From the NCBI RefSeq assembly GCF_010119545.1, contig NZ_JAAEAA010000017.1:46898-110897 (forward strand): 64,000 nt of DNA, read 5' to 3'. The position numbers were made by a program, and so were the translations under genes. This stretch comes from Pontibacter fetidus (GTDB lineage Bacteria > Bacteroidota > Bacteroidia > Cytophagales > Hymenobacteraceae). This document shows, one piece after another, positions 1 through 9,181 of the stretch; positions within the stretch are counted from its first letter, which is position 1, and every line of letters begins with the position of its first letter. Below the pieces are notes generated by a model. The model was not told the origin of the DNA. It ran no database searches and was given only the letters and a program-made list of their open reading frames with translations.

Positions 1-80
1 AATAGCAGCCAAAGGGTGGTTACAACTTTAGGGAAAACCGTTTTCTGTGGTTCAATAGGTGTCTTTTGACGCGTAGTCAT
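1..80 (-). CDS. Probable penicillin-binding protein 1A, N-terminal fragment
   Basis: An ATG at 78-80 on the minus strand opens a frame that runs off the left edge of the window. The 26 visible residues are a short, basic and polar N-terminus (MTTRQKTPIEPQKTV) followed by the start of a hydrophobic stretch ending VVTTLWLL. This looks like the cytoplasmic tail and first membrane-anchor residues of a bifunctional class A penicillin-binding protein. The ATG lies only 5 bases after the sprE/porW stop, so the two are probably one transcript. A PBP1A gene beside sprE/porW is, from memory, a common arrangement in Bacteroidota. The catalytic domains lie outside the window, so the call rests on context and a short tail and could be another type II membrane protein. 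Confidence 0.4.
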   Translation of the reverse strand, partial: MTTRQKTPIEPQKTVFPKVVTTLWLL

Positions 81-85
81 GTACT

Positions 86-3010
86 TTAATAATTGTTTTT
101 GAAGAAAGTCTGGTATGCTTCCACATCCTTCTTCTGCATGAATTTCTGATAGTTGGCAGAAGATATTACAAAGGTAGTGAATTCTACGCCTCTAATTCTA
201 CCAACCGGTGCCTGCGGGCCTTTTTGTTTTATGTTATAAGACTTTGCAATCTTTACATCCTGTATAGGGCGCACCAGCAACATGGTTTTACCAACTGTAA
301 AAGGCTGCTCAGTTATAGTTAGTTTCTCGCGGCCAAACTGGCTCTTGTTAAATTTCTCATATTTTGGCGCCAGATCTTTAAAAGCCTCATGCCCTGTCGG
401 GTAAATCAACACAAAATAATACGCACTATCCGGCTCCGAACTATAGGCCATCGGGTCTGGTGCCGGTAAGCTGGCTGCCACTGTTGCCGAATCGGGCAGG
501 TTAGTGGTATCAGGCGTTATAGTGGGTGTTGCTATAGTTTGCGTTGCTATAGTTGTGGTATCGGCTGTAGTTGCTTTAGTAGTATCCGGCTTGGCCGTGT
601 TTATAGTTGGTTGCGCCGTTGCTGTAGGTGCAATTACTGTGCTAACTTTCTCTTCGGGTGTGGCCGATGAAGTAACTGCTTTGGGTTTGGCGTTTAGTTC
701 AGGCGGTGCCTCTTTGCGCAACTGGTTTTTTTGCTCCAGCGAACTATAGGTTTCCAGCAGCTTGCCGGCATTAGCTTGTAAGGTACTGGTTGGGTAATCC
801 TTTTGGAACTTCACTAACTGCTCGCGTAATACCTTCGGCTCTTTGGTGCGGGCCGTGATCATAATTTCCAGGTAAGCGGTTTTGTCCTGGATGTCGCTAT
901 GCGGGTATTGGCTTACCAATTGGTTTACGATCTGTTGGGCCATTTTATAGTTGGCTTCTTCGTAATAAGTATAGGCAGAGTCGTAAAGGGCATGTGCCTT
1001 CAGGTTTTCAACTGCATTTTTGTTCGTAAAATCAGTATCGTCTACCAACTGCGCAAACGCTGAATTCGGGAATTGCTGTTTTATCTTATTATAATAAACC
1101 TGTTTCTGTGCTTCGTTGCCCGCTTTGTTATAAATTAAGTATAGCGCATAGTAAGTTTCGGCGGCATGTTCGGTTTTAGGGAAGCGCTGCAGCAACTGCT
1201 CGTACGTCTCGGTTGCCTTCTCTGTGTTTTTCAGGTTTTGGTTATAAATGTTACCCAGTGTAAATAAGGCCTCCTCTACCATTTTCTCTGATCGTTGCAT
1301 GGCAGCTGTAGTCAGTGGAACATCCTGCAGATAAGTTTGTACCTGCGCCTGGGCTCTTGCTTCCGGACTTATAGTTGAATCTGGTGCGGCTATAGTCTGA
1401 GTGGGTTGCTGTGCTACCTGTTGTCCGCCGCTCTCGCCACGGCTCCTGTAGCGCCAGAAATCCTGTAAAGGCCTGTCGCCCCAGCGGCGTATAAATTCGG
1501 AGCGAGCAGTTGCCATAGCTGCCGGGTTATCGAAATACCAGACACCGGCACTGTTGGTGGTTGGGTTAAAGGCCACCGCGTTATCGGTGTTTATACCAGA
1601 GCGGCGTTTTTCTTTCTGAGTTTGCTCTTGTTGCTGTTGTTTTGCTAAAAGTTGCTGTCTTTCTTCTTCCTGGCGCTCTACCAGTTGCTGCAGAAAAGCC
1701 ATTCGTTCCGGTTCGCTCATGCGTGCAATGCGCTGCAAACTGTCTTGTGTCTGGATGGTGTTATACTGCGTGGCAAATGAAGTTAGTACATCGCGGCGTT
1801 CAACTACAGCATCGTATTCAGGAGCAGTTTTAGGGTAAACCTGTACAGCGCTGTCGTAGTAAGCCTGTGCCATGTTATACTTGCCCAAATGCTCAAAATA
1901 TATTTTACCGGCCGACAAGTAACTATAGGCATCCTGGTTAGGCAAACTTCCCTGCTCTTTTATAGACTGTTGCAGAAAAGTAAGGGCTTTCTCAAAGTTT
2001 CCTTTACGTAGCTCAAACTGGGCCATCTCGTACAGGATCTTATTTTTGTACTCCTTGTTCTTTTCGTCTTTCAGCATTTTCTCGTAAAAGCCGGCAATAC
2101 GCTCCTGGTCCTGCTCATCGCTCAACTCCGAAACCTGGCCAATGTATAACCTGCTGAAAAAACCAAGGTCGTAAGGTGGGTTGCGTTTTAAAATTTTGCT
2201 GTACTGTTTATAAGCCTCTTTGTCCTGGCCGGTGGCCTGGTATAGTTGTGCCAGCGCAAACCGTACCCGCGACTGCGCATCTTTCTGCTCAAAGTTAGGG
2301 ATAGACAAGGCCAGGTTTTCGATCACCTTAGCCGTATCGCCAAGCATGCGGTGGTATTGCGCGCGTGCCAGGTATAGTTCACGGGCATTGTCCTTATTCA
2401 GCCGTTCGCGGCGCAACAGCTCCGATACCTGGTTCGCATTGTCTTCTTCCTCCATCTGCAAATAAGTGCGCATTAGCCATACCAATGCTTCGTGGCGCGC
2501 ATCTTTATCTTTGCTTATCGTGTTGGCATATTTAAAAGTGCGGGCGGCATCTGCAAAATCAAGCTGGTAATAACGGGCGCGGCCTATCAGAATGTAACTG
2601 TCGTCAATCCATTTGCTGTTTTTGTGGTACTGAATCGGAAAGGACGCTTTCTTTACAATATCTTCCAGGTCGGCGGCAGCAGCTTTGGCAGTAGTAGAAT
2701 CTATAGTTGGGTAAATGGGAATAGCCTGGTTGTAATCGTACTGCATTTGGGCCTGCAGGGCTTCTTCTACAGCACGCAGTTTTTCGCGGGCCAGAAAGTA
2801 GCCATTGTACCTTGCCGTAGTGTTATGGTAGGTTTTGCTTAGCGGATTGGTGCGCTCTACAGAACAGGCACCAGCCAGCAGCGCAATGAACAGGAGAAGA
2901 AGGTATGTTGCTTTTTGCTTCAAGTTGATTTGTGATGCAGGGATTATTCGGGCTAAGTATAAAAAATAACGTTGCAACCGGCTTTTAAAGTATAAGTATG
3001 CACGCATCAA
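86..3010 (-). CDS. sprE: Type IX secretion / gliding lipoprotein SprE (PorW)
   Basis: This 974-residue TPR lipoprotein matches the SprE/PorW family, which works with the PorK/PorN ring and motor of the type IX secretion system. A long N-terminal region leads to a hydrophobic stretch and a lipobox, LLAGAC, with the lipidated cysteine at residue 49. TPR-like helical repeats fill about residues 110-400 and 580-770. A Gln-rich coiled segment lies near 430-470, and a Thr/Pro/Ala-rich low-complexity linker near 790-860. The C-terminus (about 865-974) carries the conserved block seen in this family (YYFVLIYPTG ... FTTFVISSANYQKF). The annotated start gives an unusually long 28-residue n-region before the hydrophobic core; a TTG at codon 30 would give a more standard signal peptide. 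The linker is dense in the ACT-ATA codon pair discussed in the findings. Confidence 0.85.
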   Translation of the reverse strand: MMRAYLYFKSRLQRYFLYLARIIPASQINLKQKATYLLLLFIALLAGACSVERTNPLSKTYHNTTARYNGYFLAREKLRAVEEALQAQMQYDYNQAIPIYPTIDSTTAKAAAADLEDIVKKASFPIQYHKNSKWIDDSYILIGRARYYQLDFADAARTFKYANTISKDKDARHEALVWLMRTYLQMEEEDNANQVSELLRRERLNKDNARELYLARAQYHRMLGDTAKVIENLALSIPNFEQKDAQSRVRFALAQLYQATGQDKEAYKQYSKILKRNPPYDLGFFSRLYIGQVSELSDEQDQERIAGFYEKMLKDEKNKEYKNKILYEMAQFELRKGNFEKALTFLQQSIKEQGSLPNQDAYSYLSAGKIYFEHLGKYNMAQAYYDSAVQVYPKTAPEYDAVVERRDVLTSFATQYNTIQTQDSLQRIARMSEPERMAFLQQLVERQEEERQQLLAKQQQQEQTQKEKRRSGINTDNAVAFNPTTNSAGVWYFDNPAAMATARSEFIRRWGDRPLQDFWRYRSRGESGGQQVAQQPTQTIAAPDSTISPEARAQAQVQTYLQDVPLTTAAMQRSEKMVEEALFTLGNIYNQNLKNTEKATETYEQLLQRFPKTEHAAETYYALYLIYNKAGNEAQKQVYYNKIKQQFPNSAFAQLVDDTDFTNKNAVENLKAHALYDSAYTYYEEANYKMAQQIVNQLVSQYPHSDIQDKTAYLEIMITARTKEPKVLREQLVKFQKDYPTSTLQANAGKLLETYSSLEQKNQLRKEAPPELNAKPKAVTSSATPEEKVSTVIAPTATAQPTINTAKPDTTKATTADTTTIATQTIATPTITPDTTNLPDSATVAASLPAPDPMAYSSEPDSAYYFVLIYPTGHEAFKDLAPKYEKFNKSQFGREKLTITEQPFTVGKTMLLVRPIQDVKIAKSYNIKQKGPQAPVGRIRGVEFTTFVISSANYQKFMQKKDVEAYQTFFKNNY

Positions 3011-3216
3011 AGCCGCTTACGCACCTGCTGCAAACTGGTTTAGCCAAGGCATCTCCTACAAAAATACACTATTATATAATATAAGGAACAGTTGCGGCAG
3101 GTTGAGTAATGAACTATAACGGAAAGGTTTAGGTTTCAGGCGGCATACCCGGTGTATAAAAAGTCAAAACTGTCTGCTTATTTATCAGTTACAGCACATT
3201 ACAACAAAAAAAGGCG

Positions 3217-3224
3217 TAATTTTG
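3217..3224 (+). promoter_or_regulatory. Bacteroidota -7 box of the ATP synthase operon
   Basis: TAATTTTG matches the Bacteroidota -7 consensus TAnnTTTG exactly and sits 15 bases before the atpZ ATG, so the leader would be very short. The -33 region is weak: only a TTA/TTAC-like element is seen about 20 bases upstream. This is the only good match in the 229-base gap between the divergent sprE and atpZ genes. Confidence 0.5.
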
Positions 3225-3239
3225 CATTAAACTATAGGT

Positions 3240-3467
3240 ATGGCAACTACTCCCGATAACGAAAAGAAAGATGGTGGCATAAAGCCATACATGAAATATT
3301 CCGGTTTGGCCTTTCAAATGATCGCGGTGATGGTGCTGGCTGCCTGGGGCGGTATGAAACTGGACGAACATTTTGCGACTCAAAACCCGTGGTTTACGAT
3401 CGGGTTGCTGGTAATTGCGGTGGTAGCCTCTATGGTATTGGTTATACTTTCATTAAATAAAAAATAA
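3240..3467 (+). CDS. atpZ: AtpZ/AtpI-family ATP synthase accessory protein
   Basis: A 75-residue membrane protein opening the ATP synthase operon. It has a charged N-terminus (about 1-18) and two transmembrane helices, about 22-40 and 51-71, joined by a short loop containing GGMKLDEHF. The helix-loop-helix layout with a Gly-Gly-x-x-Leu-Asp core is typical of the AtpZ family, which assists assembly of the c-ring or ion supply to it. It is followed after six bases by a second small membrane protein and then atpB, the standard place for atpZ/atpI in Bacteroidota. The ATG has a Bacteroidota -7 box 15 bases upstream. Confidence 0.8.
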   Translation: MATTPDNEKKDGGIKPYMKYSGLAFQMIAVMVLAAWGGMKLDEHFATQNPWFTIGLLVIAVVASMVLVILSLNKK

Positions 3468-3473
3468 CTGCTT

Positions 3474-3863
3474 GTGGATTTCTTAAAAAAGCTTGCGCTG
3501 TATTCGTTGATTATCGGATTACTGATAGGTGCGTTACAGTTTTATTTTGGTAACCAGTTAGTGCACACGCATGTATGGTGGTTGTTCGGGTTTATGGTTA
3601 TAGTTACTGCACTTACCTTTTATGTATCCAGGCTGGGTGTAAGCTACGATGCCGATAACTTTCAGCTCTACTATTTCGGGTCAATGGGTTTCCGGATGAT
3701 CCTGAGCATTGCCCTTATATTTATATATGTGTTCCTGTTCTCGGAGAACGAGTTACAGTTCGTGCTTAACTTCTTTGTGTTATATTTTCTATTTACCGGG
3801 TTTGAAATTTACAGTTTGTTGGCTAACTTCGCACCGCAATTGAAAAAGCAAAACGAAGTATAA
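3474..3863 (+). CDS. AtpI-like four-helix membrane protein
   Basis: A 129-residue integral membrane protein with four predicted helices (about 9-27, 35-51, 71-90 and 95-117), read from a GTG start six bases after the atpZ stop. Its position between atpZ and atpB and its four-helix topology match the AtpI role (assembly of the rotor ring), but sequence similarity to classical AtpI cannot be judged by eye. In related genomes this gene is usually annotated as hypothetical. The tight spacing to atpZ and the 38-base gap to atpB make it part of the operon. No catalytic motif is visible. Confidence 0.6.
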   Translation: MDFLKKLALYSLIIGLLIGALQFYFGNQLVHTHVWWLFGFMVIVTALTFYVSRLGVSYDADNFQLYYFGSMGFRMILSIALIFIYVFLFSENELQFVLNFFVLYFLFTGFEIYSLLANFAPQLKKQNEV

Positions 3864-3901
3864 ATTGTTCCTTTACAACTGTTGCTTCTAACTATCTCTT
3901 A

Positions 3902-4933
3902 ATGAAGAAGTTATTTATTTTACTGTTTTCCTTCTTAACGATCACGGCTCAGGCTGCATCTTCAGAAGGCGGCGAGTTTAAGCCTGGCGATATGATCACG
4001 CATCACATCGCAGATGATTATACATGGCATTTTGCTGATGGCGCCGTGCTGTATCTGCCAGTTATCCTGATAGATAATGGTAAGCCTGTTGTATTCTCAT
4101 CCAGTAATTTCTATAACGAGCACCACGAGCTTGTGCCTTACAACGGGTACGTAATGGAGCACGGCCACATTTACAGAGCAAATGCTGCAGGTGAGCCATC
4201 AGAAGATAAGGCAGGTTTGATGGATTTCTCTATCACCAAGAACGTGGCTTCAATGTTTATCAGTGTTGCGCTGTTGTTCTTTGTGTTCTTCTCTATTGCA
4301 GGTAGCTACAAGAAAAACGCTGGCAAAGCGCCAAGAGGTATGCAGTCGTTCTTCGAGCCAATCATCATCTTTATCCGTGATGAAATAGCGAAAGCGAACA
4401 TCGGCCCGAAGTATGAGCGCTACATGCCATACCTGCTGACAATCTTCTTCTTTATCTGGTTTAACAACCTGCTGGGCTTAATGCCGGGCGGTGCTAACTT
4501 AACCGGTAACATTGCGGTAACGCTTGTGCTGGCTACGCTTACATTGTTGATTACGGTGTTTAGCGGTAATAAAAGCTACTGGGGGCACATCTTCGCTACG
4601 CCTGGTGTTCCGAAATGGCTTGCTCCTATCATGATCCCGGTTGAATTGATCGGTATCTTTACAAAGCCTTTTTCCCTGATGGTTCGACTTTTTGCTAACA
4701 TTACAGCAGGTCACATCATCATTCTATCCCTGTTCAGCTTGATCTTTATTTTTGAAAGTATAGCAGTTGGTCCGTTGAGCGTGGCGTTTGCTACTTTCAT
4801 GAACTTCCTGGAGCTTTTCGTGGCGCTGTTACAGGCTTATATCTTTACGTTGCTTTCTGCCATGTACTTTGGCGGTGCTGTAGAAGAGCACGACCATGTG
4901 GATGATATGGGACATGGCGACGGCGGTCATTAA
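3902..4933 (+). CDS. atpB: ATP synthase F0 subunit a
   Basis: Subunit a of the membrane sector, forming the proton half-channels against the c-ring. At 343 residues it is longer than the E. coli form (about 271) because it carries a cleavable-looking signal peptide (1-19, ending AQAAS) and a roughly 100-residue extracytoplasmic domain, which is normal for Bacteroidota. Membrane helices begin near residue 118. The essential arginine is Arg262, in the motif SLMVRLFANITAGHI. The C-terminus is His- and Asp-rich (EEHDHVDDMGHGDGGH), a feature worth noting because it could bind metal. It is followed 36 bases later by atpE. Confidence 0.97.
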   Translation: MKKLFILLFSFLTITAQAASSEGGEFKPGDMITHHIADDYTWHFADGAVLYLPVILIDNGKPVVFSSSNFYNEHHELVPYNGYVMEHGHIYRANAAGEPSEDKAGLMDFSITKNVASMFISVALLFFVFFSIAGSYKKNAGKAPRGMQSFFEPIIIFIRDEIAKANIGPKYERYMPYLLTIFFFIWFNNLLGLMPGGANLTGNIAVTLVLATLTLLITVFSGNKSYWGHIFATPGVPKWLAPIMIPVELIGIFTKPFSLMVRLFANITAGHIIILSLFSLIFIFESIAVGPLSVAFATFMNFLELFVALLQAYIFTLLSAMYFGGAVEEHDHVDDMGHGDGGH

Positions 4934-4951
4934 TCTGAATTCTTTTTTTAA

Positions 4952-5227
<276 letters not shown>

Positions 5228-5242
5228 TAATAGCTTTTGCAG

Positions 5243-5278
5243 ATCTCACGTCCGGACGCATGGTCCGGACGATGAGAT
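5243..5278 (+). promoter_or_regulatory. Intercistronic hairpin between atpE and atpF
   Basis: A near-perfect stem-loop in the middle of the ATP synthase operon. The arms are 5243-5257 and 5263-5278 around the loop GCATG; the inner 9 base pairs (CGTCCGGAC with GTCCGGACG) are perfect, and a further ATCTCA/TGAGAT extension is interrupted by one bulged A. No U-tract follows, so it is not a classical terminator. A role as a 3' stabiliser or RNA-processing element for the atpE message is inference. Other F-ATPase operons are known to raise subunit c output by translational or mRNA-stability means. Confidence 0.6.
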
Positions 5279-5359
5279 TTAAGTAGTAAAATAGTTAAAG
5301 AGCCATAGTTGCAAATGCAGCGGGCAAACAAAAAACTAAATAGTCAACTTTCATAAACA

Positions 5360-5854
5360 ATGGAATTAGTAACCCCCAATTTCGGTCTAATTTTCTGGCA
5401 GTTAGTAACGTTTCTTATCGTTCTTTTCCTGCTTACCAAATTCGCTTGGAAGCCAATCATGAGCGCACTTCGCGAGCGTGAGACTTCTATCGAAAACGCT
5501 TTGAGCGCAGCAGAAAAAGCAAAGCTTGAAATGCAAGGCTTAAAAGCAGAAAACGAGAAACTGTTGGCTGAAGCACGTATGGAGCGCGACAAGATCCTGA
5601 AAGAAGCTTCTGATGCAGGTAACGCTCTTGTAGAGAATGCAAGAAACAAAGCAAACGAAGAAGGTTCTCGCTTAATTGCACAGGCCCGCGAAGCTATCGA
5701 GAACGAGAAACTTGCTGCTCTTACTGAAGTGAAGAATATGGCTGCGGCCCTTTCAGTTGATATCGCTGAGCGCATCCTGAGAAAAGAGCTGAGCGATCCA
5801 CAGGCGCAGCAGGCCCTGGCCCAGGATTATATCCGCGAAGTAACGCTTAACTAA
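5360..5854 (+). CDS. atpF: ATP synthase F0 subunit b
   Basis: The peripheral stalk subunit: one N-terminal membrane helix (about residues 8-27, FGLIFWQLVTFLIVLFLL) followed by a long charged coiled coil to residue 164, rich in Ala, Glu and Lys. The length (164) matches the usual 155-170. It lies between atpE and atpH, as in other bacteria. The hairpin spacer upstream is followed by about 80 bases before the ATG, longer than the other gaps in the operon, so an internal start or processed 5' end is possible. Confidence 0.95.
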   Translation: MELVTPNFGLIFWQLVTFLIVLFLLTKFAWKPIMSALRERETSIENALSAAEKAKLEMQGLKAENEKLLAEARMERDKILKEASDAGNALVENARNKANEEGSRLIAQAREAIENEKLAALTEVKNMAAALSVDIAERILRKELSDPQAQQALAQDYIREVTLN

Positions 5855-5908
5855 ACTTAAAACTGTTGGCGTTGCCCAAAGCAGCTGCCATACTTTATAA
5901 AAAGCACT

Positions 5909-6466
5909 ATGTCAGAATTAAGAGTTGCTTCCAGATACGCGAAGTCGCTGATTGAGCTGGCTGAGGAAAAAGGAGTTTTAGAGCAGGTGCATGAAGACAT
6001 GAAGCTGTTCACAAGCGTGGTTTCCCAGAACAGAGGCTTTCAGATGCTGCTACGCAACCCTATCGTTAAGTCAGATAAAAAACTGGCGGTAATCAATGGT
6101 GTGTTCAAAGGCAAAGTGAACGAAATGACACTAGCTTTTTACAACATTGTAGCGCGCAAAAACCGTGAGTCGTTGCTGGAGTTTATTGCTACTGAGTTTG
6201 AGAAGCAGTATAACCTGAAGAAAGGTATACAGCGTGCCAGCATAACATCAGCTGCGCCACTTTCGGCAGCATTGCGTCAGCAGATAGGCGAAAAACTTGC
6301 CAACGAAACCGGTAAAACGATACAGTTAGAAGAAATGATCGATCCGAGCCTGATTGGCGGCTTTGTGCTGAAAGTAGGCGATAAGCAGATCGATAGCTCT
6401 GTGAAGTATAGCCTTCGCAAGCTTAAAAATAATTTTAAAGACAATTCCTATATTAATAAACTATAA
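5909..6466 (+). CDS. atpH: ATP synthase F1 subunit delta
   Basis: A 185-residue OSCP/delta subunit that joins the peripheral stalk to the top of the catalytic head. The N-terminal helical bundle begins [22 protein letters not shown], with the family's conserved RYAKSL. The C-terminus holds the typical [21 protein letters not shown] block at about 155-175. The stop is followed two bases later by the atpA ATG, so the two are likely translationally coupled. Confidence 0.95.
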   Translation: MSELRVASRYAKSLIELAEEKGVLEQVHEDMKLFTSVVSQNRGFQMLLRNPIVKSDKKLAVINGVFKGKVNEMTLAFYNIVARKNRESLLEFIATEFEKQYNLKKGIQRASITSAAPLSAALRQQIGEKLANETGKTIQLEEMIDPSLIGGFVLKVGDKQIDSSVKYSLRKLKNNFKDNSYINKL

Positions 6467-6468
6467 TC

Positions 6469-8049
6469 ATGGCAGAAGTAAGACCTGACGAAGTATCAGC
6501 CATACTAAGAGAGCAGCTATCAAACTTCCGTTCTGAGGCAGAACTGGAAGAGGTAGGTACAGTACTGCAAGTGGGTGACGGTGTCGCTCGTATCTATGGC
6601 CTTTCCAGAGCACAGTCTGGTGAGCTTTTAGAGTTTGAGAACGGACTTCAGGCGCTTGTTCTGAACCTGGAAGAAGACAATGTTGGTGCCGTAATGCTTG
6701 GCGATTACAGCGAGATCAAAGAAGGCGCAACAGTAAGAAGAACAAACCGCATCGCTTCAGTTAAAGTTGGTGATGGCATTATTGGCCGTGTGGTTAACAC
6801 ACTGGGTCAGCCTATAGATGGTCGTGGACCAATAGCGGGTGATTTATACGAAATGCCATTGGAGCGTAAAGCGCCTGGTGTTATCTATCGCCAGCCGGTA
6901 AACGAGCCAATGCAGACTGGTATTAAAGCGATCGACTCAATGATTCCGATCGGCCGTGGTCAGCGTGAGCTTATCATCGGTGACCGTCAGACTGGTAAAT
7001 CAGCTGTTGCGATCGATACTATCCTGAACCAGCGCGAGTTCTTCGAAAAAGGACAGCCTGTATTCTGTATCTATGTGGCAGTTGGTCAGAAAGCATCAAC
7101 AGTAGCACAGGTTGTAAAAGCCCTTACTGAAGGTGGTGCCATGGATTACACAGTAGTAGTTTCGGCTTCTGCTTCTGACCCAGCTCCAATGCAGTTCTTT
7201 GCTCCGTTTACAGGTGCTGCTATCGGTGAATTCTTCCGCGATACTGGTCGTCCTGCACTGGTTGTTTATGATGACCTTTCTAAGCAAGCAGTAGCGTACC
7301 GCGAAGTGTCTCTGCTACTGAGAAGACCTCCAGGGCGTGAAGCTTACCCAGGTGACGTATTCTATCTGCACTCTCGTTTATTAGAGCGTGCTGCTAAAGT
7401 AAACGCATCTGACGAGATCGCTCGTAACATGAACGACTTACCAGAGTCTATCCGTCATATGGTGAAAGGTGGTGGTTCTTTAACTGCTCTTCCAATTATC
7501 GAGACACAGGCTGGTGACGTTTCTGCTTATATCCCGACTAACGTAATCTCTATTACAGATGGTCAGATCTTCCTTGAGACGAACCTTTTCAACTCAGGTA
7601 TCCGTCCGGCGATCAACGTAGGTATTTCGGTATCTCGTGTGGGTGGTAACGCTCAGATCAAAGCGATGAAGAAAGTATCTGGTACACTGAAGCTTGACCA
7701 GGCGCAGTTCCGTGAATTGGAAGCGTTTGCTAAATTCGGTTCTGACCTTGATGCTGCTACTAAGCTTACAATTGAGCGTGGTCGTCGTAACCTGGAAATC
7801 CTGAAGCAGCCACAGTTCTCTCCGGTATCTGTAGCAGAGCAGGTAGCTATCATTTTCGCGGCTACTAACGGTCTTCTGGATGATGTTCCGGTATCAGAAG
7901 TAAGAACTTTTGAGAAAGACTACCTGCGTACCATGCGTGCACAGCACCAGGATACACTGAACGCACTGTTAGCTGGTAAACTGGATGACTCGACAACAGG
8001 CGTAATGCGTCAGGTTGCAAAAGAGCTTTCAGCTAAATACAAGAAGTAA
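6469..8049 (+). CDS. atpA: ATP synthase F1 subunit alpha
   Basis: The 526-residue regulatory nucleotide-binding subunit of the F1 head. The Walker A motif is GDRQTGKS at residues 171-178, preceded by [13 protein letters not shown]. The alpha-family signature [13 protein letters not shown] is present in the second half. The N-terminal beta-barrel contains [11 protein letters not shown]. Length and domain order are normal. The catalytic partner, beta (atpD), and epsilon (atpC) are not in this operon and must be elsewhere in the genome. No TATAGT/TATACT word was seen in this gene, in contrast to most neighbours. Confidence 0.98.
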   Translation: MAEVRPDEVSAILREQLSNFRSEAELEEVGTVLQVGDGVARIYGLSRAQSGELLEFENGLQALVLNLEEDNVGAVMLGDYSEIKEGATVRRTNRIASVKVGDGIIGRVVNTLGQPIDGRGPIAGDLYEMPLERKAPGVIYRQPVNEPMQTGIKAIDSMIPIGRGQRELIIGDRQTGKSAVAIDTILNQREFFEKGQPVFCIYVAVGQKASTVAQVVKALTEGGAMDYTVVVSASASDPAPMQFFAPFTGAAIGEFFRDTGRPALVVYDDLSKQAVAYREVSLLLRRPPGREAYPGDVFYLHSRLLERAAKVNASDEIARNMNDLPESIRHMVKGGGSLTALPIIETQAGDVSAYIPTNVISITDGQIFLETNLFNSGIRPAINVGISVSRVGGNAQIKAMKKVSGTLKLDQAQFRELEAFAKFGSDLDAATKLTIERGRRNLEILKQPQFSPVSVAEQVAIIFAATNGLLDDVPVSEVRTFEKDYLRTMRAQHQDTLNALLAGKLDDSTTGVMRQVAKELSAKYKK

Positions 8050-8063
8050 TTTTTAAGTTATGC

Positions 8064-8100
8064 GTTAAAGGTTAAGAGGATTGTTCTCTTAGCCTTTAAC
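8064..8100 (+). promoter_or_regulatory. Intercistronic hairpin between atpA and atpG
   Basis: A long stem-loop occupies the 73-base spacer between atpA and atpG. The arms GTTAAAGG (8064-8071) and CCTTTAAC (8093-8100) pair perfectly, and the inner TAAGAGGA/TTCTCTTA pair with a single G-T wobble; the loop is only about 3-4 bases. TTTT follows at 8101. It could be a leaky terminator or attenuator, or an mRNA-stabilising element. Gamma is needed once per complex against three alpha, so reduced read-through would fit the stoichiometry; that link is inference. Confidence 0.55.
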
Positions 8101-8122
8101 TTTTGCTCATAACAAAAACTAT

Positions 8123-9013
8123 ATGGCAAGTTTAAAAGAGGTTAGAAACCGCATTACATCCGTATCGTCGACACAGCAGATAACAAAAGCCATGAAAATG
8201 GTGGCAGCTGCCAAGCTAAGACGTGCACAGGACAATATTATGCGCATGCGCCCTTACGCGCAACGTTTAAGCGGGATCCTGACTAACCTGTCTTCGCTTA
8301 CAGAAGGTTCAGTAGAAAACAAGTACTCTCAGAAACGTGAAGTTAACAGAGTGCTGATTATTACTGTAACGTCTGACCGCGGGTTGGCTGGTGCATTTAA
8401 CTCTAACATTATTAAAGCTGCAAATTCACTGGCAACTACCAAGTATAGCCGTCAGCTGGAAGCCGGTAATGTTACCTTTTTAACTATAGGTAAGAAAGGA
8501 TTTGAAGCATTTACCAAGCGTAACTTTAACGTGATAGGTGAGTTTAACACTGTTTTCTCTAACCTATCGTTTGATACAGTTCGTGCTGCCGCTGAGCGTG
8601 CCATGGATGGTTTTGTGGCAGGTGAGTTTGATCAGGTTGATCTTATTTACAACGAATTTAAGAACGTAGCCACACAGGTTGTGCGTACGGAGCAGTTCCT
8701 GCCAATTGAAGAGCAGCCTGTAGATGATAGCAAAGCCGCTACTTTAATTCCGGATTATACTTTCGAGCCTTCTAAAGAAGAGATCATCCAGGAGTTGATA
8801 CCTAAATCGTTGAAGATACAGGTGTACAAAGCTGTGCTGGAGTCAAATGCATCGGAGCATGGTGCCCGTATGACAGCCATGGATAAGGCAACTGAAAACG
8901 CCGGTGAATTGCTGAAGGAGTTGAAACTTACCTACAACAGGACGCGCCAGGCGGCCATCACGAAGGAGATTCTCGAGATCGTGGGTGGTGCAGAGGCCCT
9001 TGCTTCAAAATAA
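8123..9013 (+). CDS. atpG: ATP synthase F1 subunit gamma
   Basis: The 296-residue central rotor shaft. The N-terminal coiled-coil helix reads LKEVRNRITSVSSTQQITKA and KMVAAAKLRRAQ. The C-terminal helix ends NRTRQAAITKEILEIVGGAEAL; both are diagnostic for the family. The middle Rossmann-like domain includes TSDRGLAGAFNSNI. It is the last gene of the operon and is followed by a terminator-like hairpin at 9040, consistent with atpD and atpC being encoded elsewhere. Confidence 0.97.
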   Translation: MASLKEVRNRITSVSSTQQITKAMKMVAAAKLRRAQDNIMRMRPYAQRLSGILTNLSSLTEGSVENKYSQKREVNRVLIITVTSDRGLAGAFNSNIIKAANSLATTKYSRQLEAGNVTFLTIGKKGFEAFTKRNFNVIGEFNTVFSNLSFDTVRAAAERAMDGFVAGEFDQVDLIYNEFKNVATQVVRTEQFLPIEEQPVDDSKAATLIPDYTFEPSKEEIIQELIPKSLKIQVYKAVLESNASEHGARMTAMDKATENAGELLKELKLTYNRTRQAAITKEILEIVGGAEALASK

Positions 9014-9039
9014 CGAAGAAAGAAATACCGATAAAGCAG

Positions 9040-9070
9040 CGCCCATCTCTAAGGTGGGCGTTGTTATTTT
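9040..9070 (+). terminator. Terminator of the ATP synthase operon
   Basis: The inverted repeat CGCCCA (9040-9045) and TGGGCG (9055-9060) around a nine-base loop is followed by the T-rich TTGTTATTTTG. It begins 26 bases after the atpG stop and before an independent gene, which fits a Rho-independent terminator. Confidence 0.7.
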
Positions 9071-9181
9071 GTACCAATACCAGCCAGCATTAAATATATG
9101 TTAAGGTTTAAACTTTAACAGTAGCAACGGGCTGAAAACCAGAATGTGTGTTGTAACTTTAACGCAAACACAGAAGGGACA

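Noticed and set aside
9146..9181. Upstream ATG for the PafA-type phosphatase
   Set aside because: It would add 12 residues before a normal lipoprotein signal and would place a promoter-like box inside the coding region.
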